A DNA stretch of 64,000 bases from Mesostigma viride (GCA_009746045.1 RPFO01000877.1:1-64000); one strand, 5' to 3'; shown: positions 35,186 through 46,810, counted from the stretch's first letter. Notes: a model not told the origin generated them from the sequence alone. Numbers and translations are program-made.

Positions 35186-35848
35186 TCACTCGAACTTCAC
35201 AACGAACCGCTGTCGGACCTGCTTCACTTGCGGCCTCACGATGACCGCGAGGTCCGAGGCCTTGCACCGGTTGCGGCACTTCACTATCTTCCCGGCTCGG
35301 ATGCGGACGTTTAGGACCTTGTCTTTGCACTTGGGCAGGTCGGACCTGATCAGCTCGTGGTGGCGCCTGGCGTATTCGATGACGCCGTTCAGGATCGCCC
35401 ACCGAAAGAAGTTCATTTGGCCGGGGGTGGTGGTGATCTCCCTCTCCCCCTCGGCGAGCTTGGTCTTCCTCCTCCTGGCGAAGGGGTCGAACATGCGCTT
35501 GGAGTAGAAGTCCAGCTGCTCGCGGTAGGACATGTACAGGTTGAACGGGATGGAGCTGCCCTGGACGCAGTACTCGACCCTGTGCGTCTTCGCGTAGTTG
35601 GTGACCAGCCATTCGATCACGCGGAGGGACAGGCCGGACGACTTCTTTTTCCCTTCTGGGTTGGCGAACTCGTACAGCGTCTCGAAGTTGTCCTTGCTTC
35701 CGTAGAAACGCTGCAGAGATCGCTCCAGAAGGTCCATAGCGTCCGATGCGTGCCCAGTCTCGCTATATACGAGAGATAAATATTTGGCGAGCGTCCACCT
35801 CGTCCCGGTGTCCTGGCGCAGGACGCGGTCATGCGGGATGCGCGTCAA
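35186..35848 (-). CDS. conserved large-DNA-virus protein of unknown function
   Basis: 220 aa, intact. Central signature SSIPFNLYMSYREQLDFYSK-RMFDPFARR followed by TTTPGQMNFFRWAILNGVIE. I associate this FNxYxxYxxQL...FDPF...GQxNFFRWAI pattern with a family found across NCLDVs, but its biochemical role is not known to me. The C-terminus is basic with CKDKVLNVRIRAGKIVKCRN. Start at 35848 is the first Met. Confidence 0.55.
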   Translation of the reverse strand: MTRIPHDRVLRQDTGTRWTLAKYLSLVYSETGHASDAMDLLERSLQRFYGSKDNFETLYEFANPEGKKKSSGLSLRVIEWLVTNYAKTHRVEYCVQGSSIPFNLYMSYREQLDFYSKRMFDPFARRRKTKLAEGEREITTTPGQMNFFRWAILNGVIEYARRHHELIRSDLPKCKDKVLNVRIRAGKIVKCRNRCKASDLAVIVRPQVKQVRQRFVVKFE

Positions 35849-35885
35849 GCTAGGAGATTATCTGGTTTTATAGTACTATGAACGC

Positions 35886-38800
35886 ATGCTGACCGTACCG
35901 CTGCTCCGAGAGATGCTCGTGAAGACGGAGCTGGCTGTCATGCACGCGCTGAACGTGCTCCGACGAGGGGGGGCGAGTACGGAGGAGGAGAGCGCGCTCG
36001 TGAGGGACCTGCCGGACAACCTGAAGAAGTGGAAGTGGCTCAAGCAGCAGCTTGTGTACGCGGCCCCGGTGCACGGGACGGGGGACAACGGGGGCATCGA
36101 AAGCGAGGGCGCGGTGCCAGCCAAGCCGGCTAGGATAAAGACCGCGGCCAATAAAGGGGGTGGGGGCGATGTAAAGGGTTCGCCCCCCTCTCCGAACGGT
36201 AGCTCGGGCGGGAGCGCTAGCACGCCTACATCGCGCGGAGATAATCTCGATGCGCACAAATGGGACGACGTGAATGTCGAGTTAGAGGAGAGGCCGGGGG
36301 GTGTGGCGGGTATGGGCGCGGAGGAGGCGGAGATTTACGAAAGAGTAAAAGCGCGAGTGAGGGATAATCTGGACGACGCAAAGAAGTTTGTAGCAGCCAA
36401 CATTACCTCCTCCGACCCCTACAAGCAAAAGTTTGCAGAGGCCGCGCAAAAAACTTTTGACCATTGGTTTACTAACGCCAATGGATCAAAGGCGAGGTAC
36501 TTGATTGATCCCGAGGACGGCCTGAAAGAGCTGCAAGCTAAATACCCCGACAAGTGGTTTGAAGTGTTACGCGCGAGGTCGTTGGATAATTACGGTGTTG
36601 GACATGAGAAGGAGGTATTGTTCGATTTAGACGAAGACATTCAAAGAAGGTTGGACGATTTGCGCGAGGGTAAAGAACGTCCTAAAATCAATGTCGACAC
36701 TGAACCCATCCATCCCGGCGTACAACAAATGCAAGAAGCTGCCGAAGATGCCAAACGTGTGGCTATTTTGTACAAGGGAGCCGATAGGCAGGCACTTGAA
36801 GAACACCTTATATTTCCTGATGTGCCAGGTGGACTTTATCATATCCCCACCAATATGGATGTTGCGAATGCGGCTGCTGAAAAGTTAAAAACCCTGGTCA
36901 GATCACTGCCAGACACAAAGCCTATAAACGAAGAGGGCGCAGATATTGACGCATACGCAGAGAAATTGCTGCATGAAATTGCCTATCAAAACGTGCAGGC
37001 AGTAAAAGAAAGACAGAGTTCTGTCGAGGAACGAGCGACAAATGCGAACAAAATTATGGATACAGCGCGCAAAGAGTGGGAAAAGAAGAAGGAGAAGGAC
37101 GAGAAGGACAGGCGTGACAGAGCTTATAAGGAAAAGGAGGCACGGGAACGTAGAGAAAAAGAAGAAACTCCGACACCTGTCCAACCAGATCCCGGGGTGG
37201 GCACCCAGGGGAAAACCAAACCAGTTGAAAAAGATAAGCCACTTCACAAAATTGATACCAATTCAGCGTTATGGAAACGTTTAACTGTCGAAGAACAAAA
37301 GTTAATTTCACAGAAAACCAATCCAGGGGACGATGACAAGATTAGAGAGCTTCTTGCGGCACTCAACAGTCCCCACAGTCGCCCCAACAGATCTACAGCT
37401 GTGGGGGTGATGGCTAGGGGCGACGCCCCTGTGGCGATGGAGCCCCAGACCGAACTCCGCAAGCAAGAGGTTCGTCCAGCTGAACCCACGCCGCCACCGA
37501 TAGAAAAACCCGAAATTGTTTGGACCCAGCCTTGGTTGATACAGGATAAAAAGACAGGGACGAAGAAGGCGGGCATCGACCGCCTTTTCCCAAAGCTGTT
37601 AGACCAAAGAAGCATTGCGCCGGGAGATTCGCAACCGAGCCCCAAGACAGGCGTAGACCGACAGGAGCATCCCGGCTTTTTTTTTTTGAACACAGAGCAA
37701 ATTGGAGAAGCGCCGAAGGAACAGAAGAAGACAGACAGGGAGAAGTTTCGGGAGAGCATCAAGGACATGACATACGAGCAACGCGAGGAAATGTTAAAAG
37801 CGATTATCGTAAAAGCCCTCGCTAAGTCGATTGAGGCTAACGAAGACATGCGAGAAAAAGCTGGTCAAGCACGTACGAGTCCACGCGATCAGCCCTTGAG
37901 AGACCTTCTGGAAAAGGTCCGCGGGTTTGTGATCAACAAGTCACAGGCGCTGCCCACCGCGCCCCAGATAACAGATACCGACACAACCGTTGCACCCGTT
38001 GGTGTCGGTCAGACGGGGTTTCAGGTACCAAAAGACACGATCGACGAGGGCGACACCATCAACCAGGCGCACAATAAGGTAAAGGAGCTCCAGAAGATGC
38101 TGGAGGAAAGCGAGAAGGAACGGAAGGAAGGCGAGGAGCGTTTGGGCAGGGCTCAACAGTCATTGGACAAGAAGGGGGAGGAGTTGACGAAAGTGCAGGA
38201 GAGGATTGCCGCGCTGGAAGCCGACCACTCCGCGCAGGCGGAAGCAACAAGGAAGGAGATAACAGAGCTGCAATCGAAGGAGATAGACTTGAAAGCTACC
38301 ATAGAGAGATTGGAAAAGCGACACGCCGATATAACGAAAGAGCTGCAGAAAGTGACTGCCGCCAAGGAGGCCGCCGAGCTCGGTCTTCGCGAGGCCAACG
38401 ATAGGATTCGAGAACTTTCATCCGAGTTATCTGGCGCGCGCGACAGTCTCGCGGAGGAGCAGAGGCGTTCCGCTGAGACGGCCGGGCGTTTGCAGGAGCA
38501 GTTGGCAGCAAAGGACGGTGCGATAAGGGCTCAGGAGGAGGTGGTGCAAAGGGGATTGGATAGAGTGCGACAGCTGGAGAAGACCGCGGAACTGCGGGGC
38601 GCGGAGGAGGCCAGGTTGCGAGCGAAACTCGACGAGAGGAAGGGGCAATTGGAGAAGGCGACAACGGCGGCAAATGAATCCCAGCAGAAATTGCTAGATG
38701 CGGAAAAGGAGCTTGAAAAGGCGATCGAGGACGGAAAGAAACATGAAGAACAGTTCGAGAAGCAGGTGCAAGAAATCAAGGAAAAAGCGGCAGACAAAGA

Positions 38801-41800
38801 CAATAAGCTGAAGGAAATAACAGAGGCTCACGAACAACTCAAAGCGGAATTGGACAGTAAAAAGGAAGAGTTAACAAATGCGAAAGGGAAATTGGCAGTG
38901 AGTTATGCACGCGCGGCGCTCGCGAAAAAGGACGCGGATGGACTTGTAAAGGAGTTGGACAAAGCCCGTGCCGCGGCTGATGCGGACCGCGTAAAGCACG
39001 CGGAGGAGTTGAAGAGTGCGAGGTCCGAGCTAGCCGCCGCCGAGGAATCGGTGCGGACATTGACAGCCGAGCAGGGGAGGCTTGCGGGACAGCTGCAAGA
39101 CGCTTTGGCGGGGAAGCAGCGGGCGGAGGAGGAGGCCGCCGCCGAGAAGACGCGTTCTGCTGCGACGGAGAAGCGATTGCAGTCGGAGTTGGACGTCAAG
39201 GAGGAGGAGTTGCAGGCGCAAGAGGCGGTGTTGCAAAGGGAATTGAAAAGAGTGAAAGAGCTGGAAAAGACCTCGGCACTGCATGACGCGAAGGAGGCCG
39301 AGTTGCAAGAGGCCCTGCGTGAAAAAAATGCCCAGTTGGATAAGGCAACGGAGGAGAAGCAGGCGAGTGACCTGAAACTCAGAGAGGCGGAGGAGGAGTT
39401 GCAGAAAGCCTTTGCGAAGGGGGTGGAGCAGGCGGAACAGTTTGAAACGGAAGCAAAGGCAATCAAGAGTAAGATGGAAGAGATAAAACAGGCCTCCGCA
39501 AAAGAACTGGAAGAGATGAAAGAGGCCTCTGCAAAAGAACTGGAAGAGATGAGAGAGGCCTCCGCAAAAGAACTGGAAGAGACGAAAGAGGCCTCCGCAA
39601 AAGAACTGGAAGAGACGAAAGAGGCCTCCGCAAAAGAACTGGACGAGTTGATGGATCAACTTTTGCCGTCGAAAACGCGGCTAGGCAAGCCCGGGACACC
39701 AACAAAAGGCTGCTGGCAGAGAAAGAACGCGATGTCGATGATGTGAAGAAGCAGTTGGATATAGTAAAGCAACAAGCCAATGACGCGCAGGATGCGGCGG
39801 AAGAATTGGCTGCAGAGCTGGAACGCGTGCATGACGCGTACGAGGCAGAGCTTGAAAAAAACGCAAAGGAGCTGGAAGGCGCCAAAGGTAATCTGAGGGC
39901 CGCCGAGCAAGCCGTCGCCGCACTCAAGAACGAGCAGAAGGCATTGAACGATGAGCTTAAATCGGCGCAAGCGGGACAGAAGAGGGCGGAGGAGGAGAGC
40001 GCCGGCCTTACCTCGCAATTGCGCACCAAGGAGACCGAATTGGACAGTGCCCACAAGGCCAGGGATGCCAAAGAGAAAGAATTGGCAAATGCCCAGGCCA
40101 ATCTCAAGGAGCAGAGGCGCCTCAACACGGAAGCGGAGGCCAAGCTGAAAAAACAAGAGACGGAGCTGGCGCAACAGAAAGAAGAGAGTACTAAAACTGC
40201 AGAGGAGCTCAAGGCGCAGAATACGAAGGCGGAGGAGCTGAGAGGGCAGATCAAAGCGGGGAAGGAACGCGAGCAGACGCTGGAGGGTGAAGTGAGACGT
40301 AAGGAGGAGGAGGCCAAGAGGACGGAGGAGAAGCTGAAAACGGCGCAGACAAAGCTCGACACGGCGCGGGGTGAGCTGGCGAACGTGCAAGCGGGTTTGA
40401 GGAAAAAAGAGGCGGAGGTCGCTGCGAAAGACACTCAGTTGGCTGCTTCGAAGGCCGAGGTGTCTTCCTTGAACACGAAGATCGCAGAGGCCGCTGTCAA
40501 GGAGAAGGAGAACGAGAGAGCCGTGAAAGACAAACAGAAGGAGGTGGACGATGCGAATAAAGAGAAGGAAAGGCTCGTGAGAGAGGCAGACGACCTGCGC
40601 AACAAGGCAAAGGGCGCTGCCGACAAGGCGGACGGTCTGCAGCGGGATATACAGGCTAAAGAGATCGAGAACAAGGGGCTTCAGAAGAAGGTTAAAGCCG
40701 GCGAAAAGGATTTCAAGAAACAGGAAGAGTCACTGAAAAAACTCCAAGGGAAACTGACTACCGCAAAAGAAAATGCCAAACGCGCGGCCAACACTGCGGC
40801 CGAAACTGTTGCCCGTCTGACAGCCGCTATTAACAAACAGAATGAAACTAAGAATACGGATGACGCCACCATCAAGAGTTTGAACGAGGATTTAAAAAAA
40901 AAGAGTAAAGAGGCCGAGACTGCACAAGAGTCTGCCAGACAAAAACAATTAAAGGTGGGGTATCTTGAGGCTACCTTGGCAGTTGGTCGGAAAGTCGTTG
41001 ACGAAGTCCGCGTAGAACTGGAAAAGGCGCGCGGCGAGTTGAAAACGTCACAAGCCGCCGCTGCCAAATTGACTACCGAGTTGAAGGCGGCACAAACGGT
41101 TATAGCGGGCCATGACGCGGCGATCGCTCGCAAGGATGACGAGATAAATGCTCGCGACGTGCGAATCAATCAACTCAATGCCCTGTTGGTATTGGCACAG
41201 CAGACCATCGATGGCGAACGCGCACAAGCGGCCGCTTCATTAGCGGTCTTGAACAGTCAGTTGGACGCGAAGAATGCGGAGATCGCAAACGCGGTCATCA
41301 TTGTCACTCAACTGAAAGGCGAACTCGACAAAGCACAGGGTGAGGTGAAGAGACTGGATGGTGAAGCCACGGCCCGCGCGGCCGAGGTCGACAGCCTGAG
41401 ACAAGCCAATCAGATTTGGGAGAACAGTTGAATGCGGCACAAACGCAATTGACAGAGTCCCAAGCGCGGGTCGCACAGCTCGAACAAGAGGGCGTGAGGG
41501 CGGCGGACGAGATCACCCGTTTGAAAGGTGTCGAATCGGCTCAAAACACGCGAATCTCGATTCTCCAGGATCAGGTCAGCTCCGGTGCACAAGCGCTGAG
41601 GGACAAGGAGGGTCAGTTGCAAAACAGATGGTGATAACAACAACTGCAATTGGATATCGACGCGGCCAAGAAAACGGTGGGCGAGAAGGAGAACGAGATA
41701 GCTAACCTTACAACAACCCTCCGGGCATGGATGGAGGGCTATGCCGAATTACAGGCGAAGGAGGCAGCCACGCAGGGCCTGCTCGACCAGGCGACACAGG

Positions 41801-42734
41801 AGAAGGACCGGCTCGACAGGGAGGTGAAGAGCAAGGAGGCGTCCCTCGTTCAGGCGCAACAAGATAAGAATGTTCTCGAGGGCCGCGTGTCCACACTCGT
41901 GCAGGAACATGCGGTCAAAGAACAACAGCTGAATGACAAATACCAAAAGGTTGTCGACGCCGCCCGTGCCGAACTGGATAAGAAGGTGGGGGAACTGGCG
42001 GGAAAGGACGCTGAGATCGCCAATATCAGAAAGTTCACTCGGCCCAGAGAAGGCGACGAAGGCTGCGTACGATGCCGAGTACAACAGAATGAAGGCCTCC
42101 CTCGAGCAATCGGTGTTAGATCTCGGTGCACAACTGGCGTTAAAAGACGGAGAGATAACAAATTCCAAACAAGCTCTCGACAGCGCAAACAAATTTGTTG
42201 GTGGCGAGAGCCGAAGTGCATGGGCTACGAGAGTTAATAAGAAACCTGAAGAGTGAAAGGGACACGGCACAGGATGCGTTGGGCGAGGCCACTGTCAAAG
42301 GCGCGCAGAAGGACGCGGAGATACGACGTTTGACCGAGGAAAGACAATTGCTGGGTAGTCGCGTTGGCCAGTTGGCGTTAGAGAAGGATCAACTGAATAG
42401 GGAAAAACTCGCGCTGGAAGGGGAACTAACAGTAAATAAGGATGAACTGAAACGGACGCGCGAGAGAGAGGAATGGCTGAAGAGAGATCTATTGACAATT
42501 GACGACAGATACAAGAGACAGATCGACAAATTAAATGGAGAGATCCTTCTCATCACCGGTCAGAGGGATAATTATTACGGCGATGGGGTCAGGGTCCAGG
42601 GGGAGCGTGACGCCATACAGGCGGAATTTGACAAACTGAGAAGGATATTGATTTCCATGAGGAATCTGTCTCATCAAATCGGAGACGAGAATGTTCGAAA
42701 TTGGATCAACGACATTACGCGCACTGTCACGTAA
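35886..42734 (+). CDS. giant coiled-coil protein (about 2,280 aa, frame broken in five places)
   Basis: The N-terminal about 600 residues are mixed, with basic and Pro-rich parts (GLYHIPTNMDVANAAAEKLK). From about 37980 onward the sequence is almost continuous Lys/Glu/Ala/Leu heptads, including five near-identical 11-12-residue units (ASAKELEE) at 39490-39650. Breaks: TTTT near 39660; ATTTGGG near 41415; a double in-frame stop TGA-TAA at 41632-41637; shifts near 42045 and 42200. Each is bridged by coiled-coil sequence in another frame. Likely a structural scaffold or tether. The number of breaks, not all in homopolymers, allows that this copy is decaying. Confidence 0.6.
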
Positions 42735-42797
42735 CACGCGTGTCCGCGCCTCCGTCGTTCCCAAAAAAATGCCACCGTGGTGTTATACGCGCTACCG

Positions 42798-43666
42798 ATG
42801 GCGGACACGTGCCACTTCGGGCTGTGGACGATGCGGCCAGCCAGCCGCCGCGAGGAGGGGGACGTCCTCAAGGCGGTGGCGGCTGCGTGCAGGACCACGC
42901 ACACCCCCGACCTTTCGTGCAGTACGCGGACAGCGTTAGCGGTGTTGTGAGGGAGCTCGGGCCGGGCGGCTACTGGATATGCGACTTCACGCCCGGCGTG
43001 CACTGCCTGCTCGCTCTCGTGCGCATCCGCGGCGGCCGAACGGTGTGCTCTCTTATCCACTGGGACAAGGGGGTGTACGTCGTGCGCATGCCGCCATTCA
43101 AGACCAAGCTGTTCAAGGGCACAGTGCTGCAGGGCGTGCTGGCTCGCGACGGGCTGAAGACCTCGTTTGTGGTGCACGACTGTCTCGCATTCGCCCGCAA
43201 GAGCCAGTTGTCTCGCCCCTTCGAAGCGCGCATGGAGATGGCGAGGGACGTGGTGGGCATGAACTTTCCTAGTCACTCGTCCTATTTGTCCAACGTGTTC
43301 CTGCGCTGTGTTGCATTCATGCCTAGTAACAGCGACCAGTCTTTCTTAAAGAGTCAAAATGTGTTGTTTATTCCCAATTCATCAACGGTCAGCGATCAAT
43401 ACAAACACGGCAACGTTCCCATCGCACTCGTTAGCAGGCCAGAACTGTTCACAGATTTCGAGAGTCTGTGCCCCCTCATGTTCCCCTACGTGCCCTACTC
43501 GTTTGGCGGTGTAATCACTTCCGCTTCCACGCCCCAGCGCACCTCCTCCGAGGGGCTGAGATTTTCTGGGCCAGGTTTAACGCCGACACCATTGTCTGAT
43601 TGCTTTGCGCCTCCGCCACGTCCAGCGGCGGGAGGAACAGCACTCGGTGCGCGGACTCGGGGATAG
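42798..43666 (+). CDS. mRNA-capping-enzyme-like nucleotidyltransferase domain (frameshifted, Lys missing)
   Basis: From ATG 42798 (MADTCHFGLWTMRPASRREE) a one-base change at the C5 run near 42906 enters FVQYADSVSGVVRELGPGGY. The region KLFKGTVLQGVLARDGLKTS, then FVVHDCLAFARKSQLSRPFE, resembles motifs III-IIIa of guanylyltransferases and ATP-type ligases (GTxLxGELV; FDxL; R). Where the nucleotidyl-Lys (KxDG) is expected, the sequence is ICDFTPGVHCLLALV, without a Lys. It may be a non-catalytic homologue. The open frame runs to 43666, overlapping the convergent primase by 150 bp; the true stop may be near 43510 in another frame. Confidence 0.45.
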
Positions 43667-44995
43667 GCGCGGGGTCAGACGCGTACCCCGCGCACCCGTC
43701 GTCGAAACACCGCTGTGAGATGCCTTGGAAAGAGATCGAGAACCAGACGTTGTTGCTCGCGTGCTCCCTACCCACGTTCAGACACTCCCTGTGATGGGTC
43801 CACGCAGAGTACACGGCGTGCACCCCTTGCCCCCGCTGATACACCCTGGACACTCCCGTGGGGGCCATGGAACGTACCGCCTTCTCCACAGCCGCGTATA
43901 GTGGGGACGAGGACGGCACCCCCTCGTCACTATGCAGCCCAAAGCGTACCGCCTCCTTCTCGGCGCCCTCGGTCTTCAGCTTCTTAAACTTCTTGCGCCT
44001 CTTTGTCTTCATCTCCGACGAGGTGACGCAGTTGTCCTCGTCGTACCATGCCGGCATGGCCACGCTCACGATGATCGCGGGGTCGGCGCCGTCGAAGGCG
44101 CGCACAGAAGTCATTTGCAGGAACTTCACCGGGTCCTTCCTGATCTCGTCGGGTGTGTACTCGTGCGTGACCACTCCGTTGGCGTCCATCTCCCCCCACG
44201 GTTGGTACGAGCGACTCTCGTGCACCTTCCCGTAGCGACAGGACCCGTTCGGGCACACCCTGTTCTTCTTGGCCCAACACAGATCGCACCTGCAGTACTC
44301 CTCATCCCCCCACTGTCTCTTGCACGGCCCGTGCTCCTTCTCGAGAGCCCTCGCCGCCTTGCAGCAGTCGGGACACCTCACGCATTTCCAGCTCCACAAC
44401 ATGCGCAGGCCGTTGTCCAGGAGGACTGACGGGTCGACCACCTCCGTCCACGTGTTGTTTTCCGGCCTGGGCCCCAACTCGGTGTGCAGTTTCTCCACGA
44501 TGATGGAACGCAGCAGGATCGCGTTGAAGACGTCCATTGGCACGGACGGGAAGTGCACGTGGAAACCGGTCTTGAAGGCTCCAGTGCTGGTCTTCTTCAA
44601 GGGAGCCCTGCATATCACCATGGATGTATCTGTGGAAGAGGGCAGACACTCCCCCATCACACTTTGCATGAGAGGAAGCCACACCTTTACGACATCATCC
44701 CCGAGATCCCTTGAATCCACGCAATCCAGGTCGAAAAAGAGAGGAAAGATGCCAGTTTTTGGCTTTTGCTCGACAATGAAGTTGGGAGTGTTCCTCATGC
44801 CATCATAGGCCACTCTTTTGTAAAAGTCCAACAGGTCCTCCCGGTCCACAAACATCTTCCCCCCCTGAATCCATCCAAAAACAAGTGGGTGTACTCCTCA
44901 TCCTTGTCCACAATCAGCTCCATTTGCACCACCCAGTTGGTGGCTCTGGAAAAGCCCGGACGCTGCCACTTCTCTCTGGGCGCTGACGTGGTCAT
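43515..44995 (-). CDS. archaeo-eukaryotic primase with UL52-type zinc domain (frameshift near N-terminus)
   Basis: Makes RNA/DNA primers for replication. Start MTTSAPREKWQRPGFSRATN at 44995; a G7 run at 44859-44865 shifts frame into the 446-aa body at 44855. Catalytic features: FPLFFDLDCVD (metal-binding Asp-x-Asp), KTGFHVHFPSVPM (His-x-His) and NGLRMLWSWKCVRC. A Cys-rich insert (about 10 Cys) follows. The end has VHAVYSAWTHHRECLNVGRE, then NNVWFSISFQGISQRCFDDG, matching the C/H-binding domain of herpes UL52 and PrimPol. Primase and D5 helicase are separate genes here, unlike the fused form in many NCLDVs. Confidence 0.75.
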
Positions 44996-45109
44996 TTACT
45001 CGCAAGCACCCAAAAAAGCTACCCCGTTTGCGAATCAGGCGCTCCAGAGAAGCGGGGAAGGTCGCATCCGTGCGATTACTGGTCGCACAAGTTCTCAGCA
45101 CGTGTTATC

Positions 45110-45759
45110 ATGCGGATATACACGAAAACCGGGGACACGGGGCTCACGTCCGCCATAGGAGGTGGTGCGAAGCTCCCGAAAAGCGACTCTCTCTTTGCTG
45201 CCCTGGGGGCTTTGGATGAGCTCAATTCATCCGTCGGAGTGGCGGTGAGTCAGGCGGATCTCGTGGATCCACGGTCGTCAGAACTCGTGGATCTCTTGCA
45301 ATACCTCCAGTGCAGGATCTTGGATGCAGGCACATCTCTGGCTGCACCTGTGGAGAGATCTGGTGACAAGGCGAACAGAGATCTGGTGATGTGGACAAGC
45401 AGATCCCAGACACAGTCACACCTGTGACATCACCCATCCCAATATCAGATCCCCTGCTTAAGTTCACTTGTGCTGACGAGGCGGTTCAGATCTTGGAATC
45501 TCGCATCGACAGTTACGACCAGAATCTGCCAGTGCTGAGGAACTTTGTGCTTCCTGGGGGGAACGGTATGCTGTCATCCCAGCTGCACGTGTGCAGAACC
45601 GTGTGCCGGAGGGCAGAACGAGATGTCGTGGCATGCGGACGAGCGGACAATGGCCTGCTAGTCTTTATGAACCGTCTGTCCGACTTCTTCTTCGTGGCGG
45701 CGCGGGCGTATCAAGACAAACAGCCAGTAGTTTATTCCAAAAGGATGAATGTTGTTTAA
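45110..45759 (+). CDS. PduO-type ATP:cob(I)alamin adenosyltransferase (frame interrupted)
   Basis: Transfers the adenosyl group of ATP to cob(I)alamin, giving adenosylcobalamin. N-terminal ATP-binding signature RIYTKTGDTGLTSAIGGGAK at residues 2-21, then DELNSSVGVA. C-terminal signature FVLPGGNGMLSSQLHVCRTV with CRRAERDVV and MNRLSDFFFVAAR, as in the family. The two halves lie in different frames (45110-45427; 45391-45759). A 23-bp near-duplication starting AGATCTGGTGA near 45358 and 45381 explains the break: dropping one copy restores the frame. Corrected length about 208 aa, normal for PduO. Its partner is the class II reductase at 29270-34079. Confidence 0.8.
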
Positions 45760-45780
45760 TATCTATTATTTGATTCATAC

Positions 45781-46611
45781 ATGGCCAATAGACTCGAAAC
45801 ACATCCATTGTCGTCTCATCTGGCCTCTTTGAATGCGGCGAAAGACAACATTGACACGGAGGCAACTCCAGCCGCGTCTCCCAAGTATGACATGCTAAAA
45901 CCCACATTCAACCTGCAAAACGCCCACGACGTGAACATATACAAGTACATAATCCGCGACGACAGCAGCAGCAGTTCCTCTGACCAATCTGCTAAAGAGC
46001 ACTTTTGGACGCGTGACATGGAGGAGCTAGTGTACGGGTGGGGGCAAAAGGGCGTGGGGTTCCGCAACATGCACGAAATGGCGGCATCTCACAACACCAT
46101 ATGGTTTCACGCGATCGGCATCCCAGCCATCATCCTATCAACCGTGGCTGGAACGAGCTCTCTATCCAAACTGAACGATTGCAACACCCCCACTATGGCA
46201 TTGGCGATCGGGATCGTGAGCATGACGGTGTCCGCGCTCACGAGCGTGCAAAACTTCATGCAGTTTTCCAAGCGCGCGGAGCGCCACAAGCAAGCGGCTC
46301 ACAAATTTGCCGCGTTCTTCAGAGAGATCGACTCGGAGCTTACCAAACCAAGGGGGCATAGGCAGAATCCGTTTGAGTTCATCCAAATATGCAGGCTCAC
46401 GCTCGACAATATGGTGTCGCGCGGGCCGGCCATCCCTGGGTACATAGTAAAAAGGTATATGAACATGGTATCCAAGAAGGGTGACAAAAGAAAGGAAAGG
46501 GCGTCTATGGATGGGGCAAGTCTTCATGAGCCTCATGAACGTGTGAATGTGCTGGTGCGCAAAGATCCCGAGGCGCCCATTCCCGTCCGCATCATGGAGA
46601 GCAAGTTGTGA
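45781..46611 (+). CDS. SLATT-like two-TM protein
   Basis: 276 aa, intact. Acidic/Ser-rich N-terminus (about 1-75), then a membrane module: helix about 107-125 (IWFHAIGIPAIILSTVAGTS), short loop, helix about 138-158 (TMALAIGIVSMTVSALTSVQ). A charged cytosolic helix follows, FSKRAERHKQAAHKFAAFFR-EIDSELTKP. This two-helix plus 'ExRxxxHKxAAxxFxxLxREIexEL' pattern is that of SLATT-domain proteins, which in bacteria act as membrane effectors of defence systems and which occur, unexplained, in giant viruses. The C-terminus is basic (KKGDKRKERAS). Role here unknown. Confidence 0.65.
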   Translation: MANRLETHPLSSHLASLNAAKDNIDTEATPAASPKYDMLKPTFNLQNAHDVNIYKYIIRDDSSSSSSDQSAKEHFWTRDMEELVYGWGQKGVGFRNMHEMAASHNTIWFHAIGIPAIILSTVAGTSSLSKLNDCNTPTMALAIGIVSMTVSALTSVQNFMQFSKRAERHKQAAHKFAAFFREIDSELTKPRGHRQNPFEFIQICRLTLDNMVSRGPAIPGYIVKRYMNMVSKKGDKRKERASMDGASLHEPHERVNVLVRKDPEAPIPVRIMESKL

Positions 46612-46623
46612 CATCTAGGTATC

Positions 46624-46810
46624 GAGATGCTGACTGGGAGATCTCTGCAGGTCCATATCTGGAGATCTCTATGCGCTGACTGGGAGATCTCTGCAGGTCC
46701 AGATCTTGAGATCTCGATTTGCTGACTGGGAGATCTCTGCAGTGCCAGATCTGGAGATCTTGCTGTGCTGACTGGGAGATCTCTGTAGGTCCAGATCTGG
46801 AGATCTCGCC
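46624..46810. repeat. four tandem AGATCT-containing units
   Basis: Four copies of a roughly 46-bp unit: GCTGACTGGGAGATCTCTG, then a TCCAGATCTGGAGATCT-like part. It lies between the SLATT-like gene and the next gene (46893). A second AGATCT cluster occurs at 54568-54833. May be regulatory for 46893. Confidence 0.85.
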
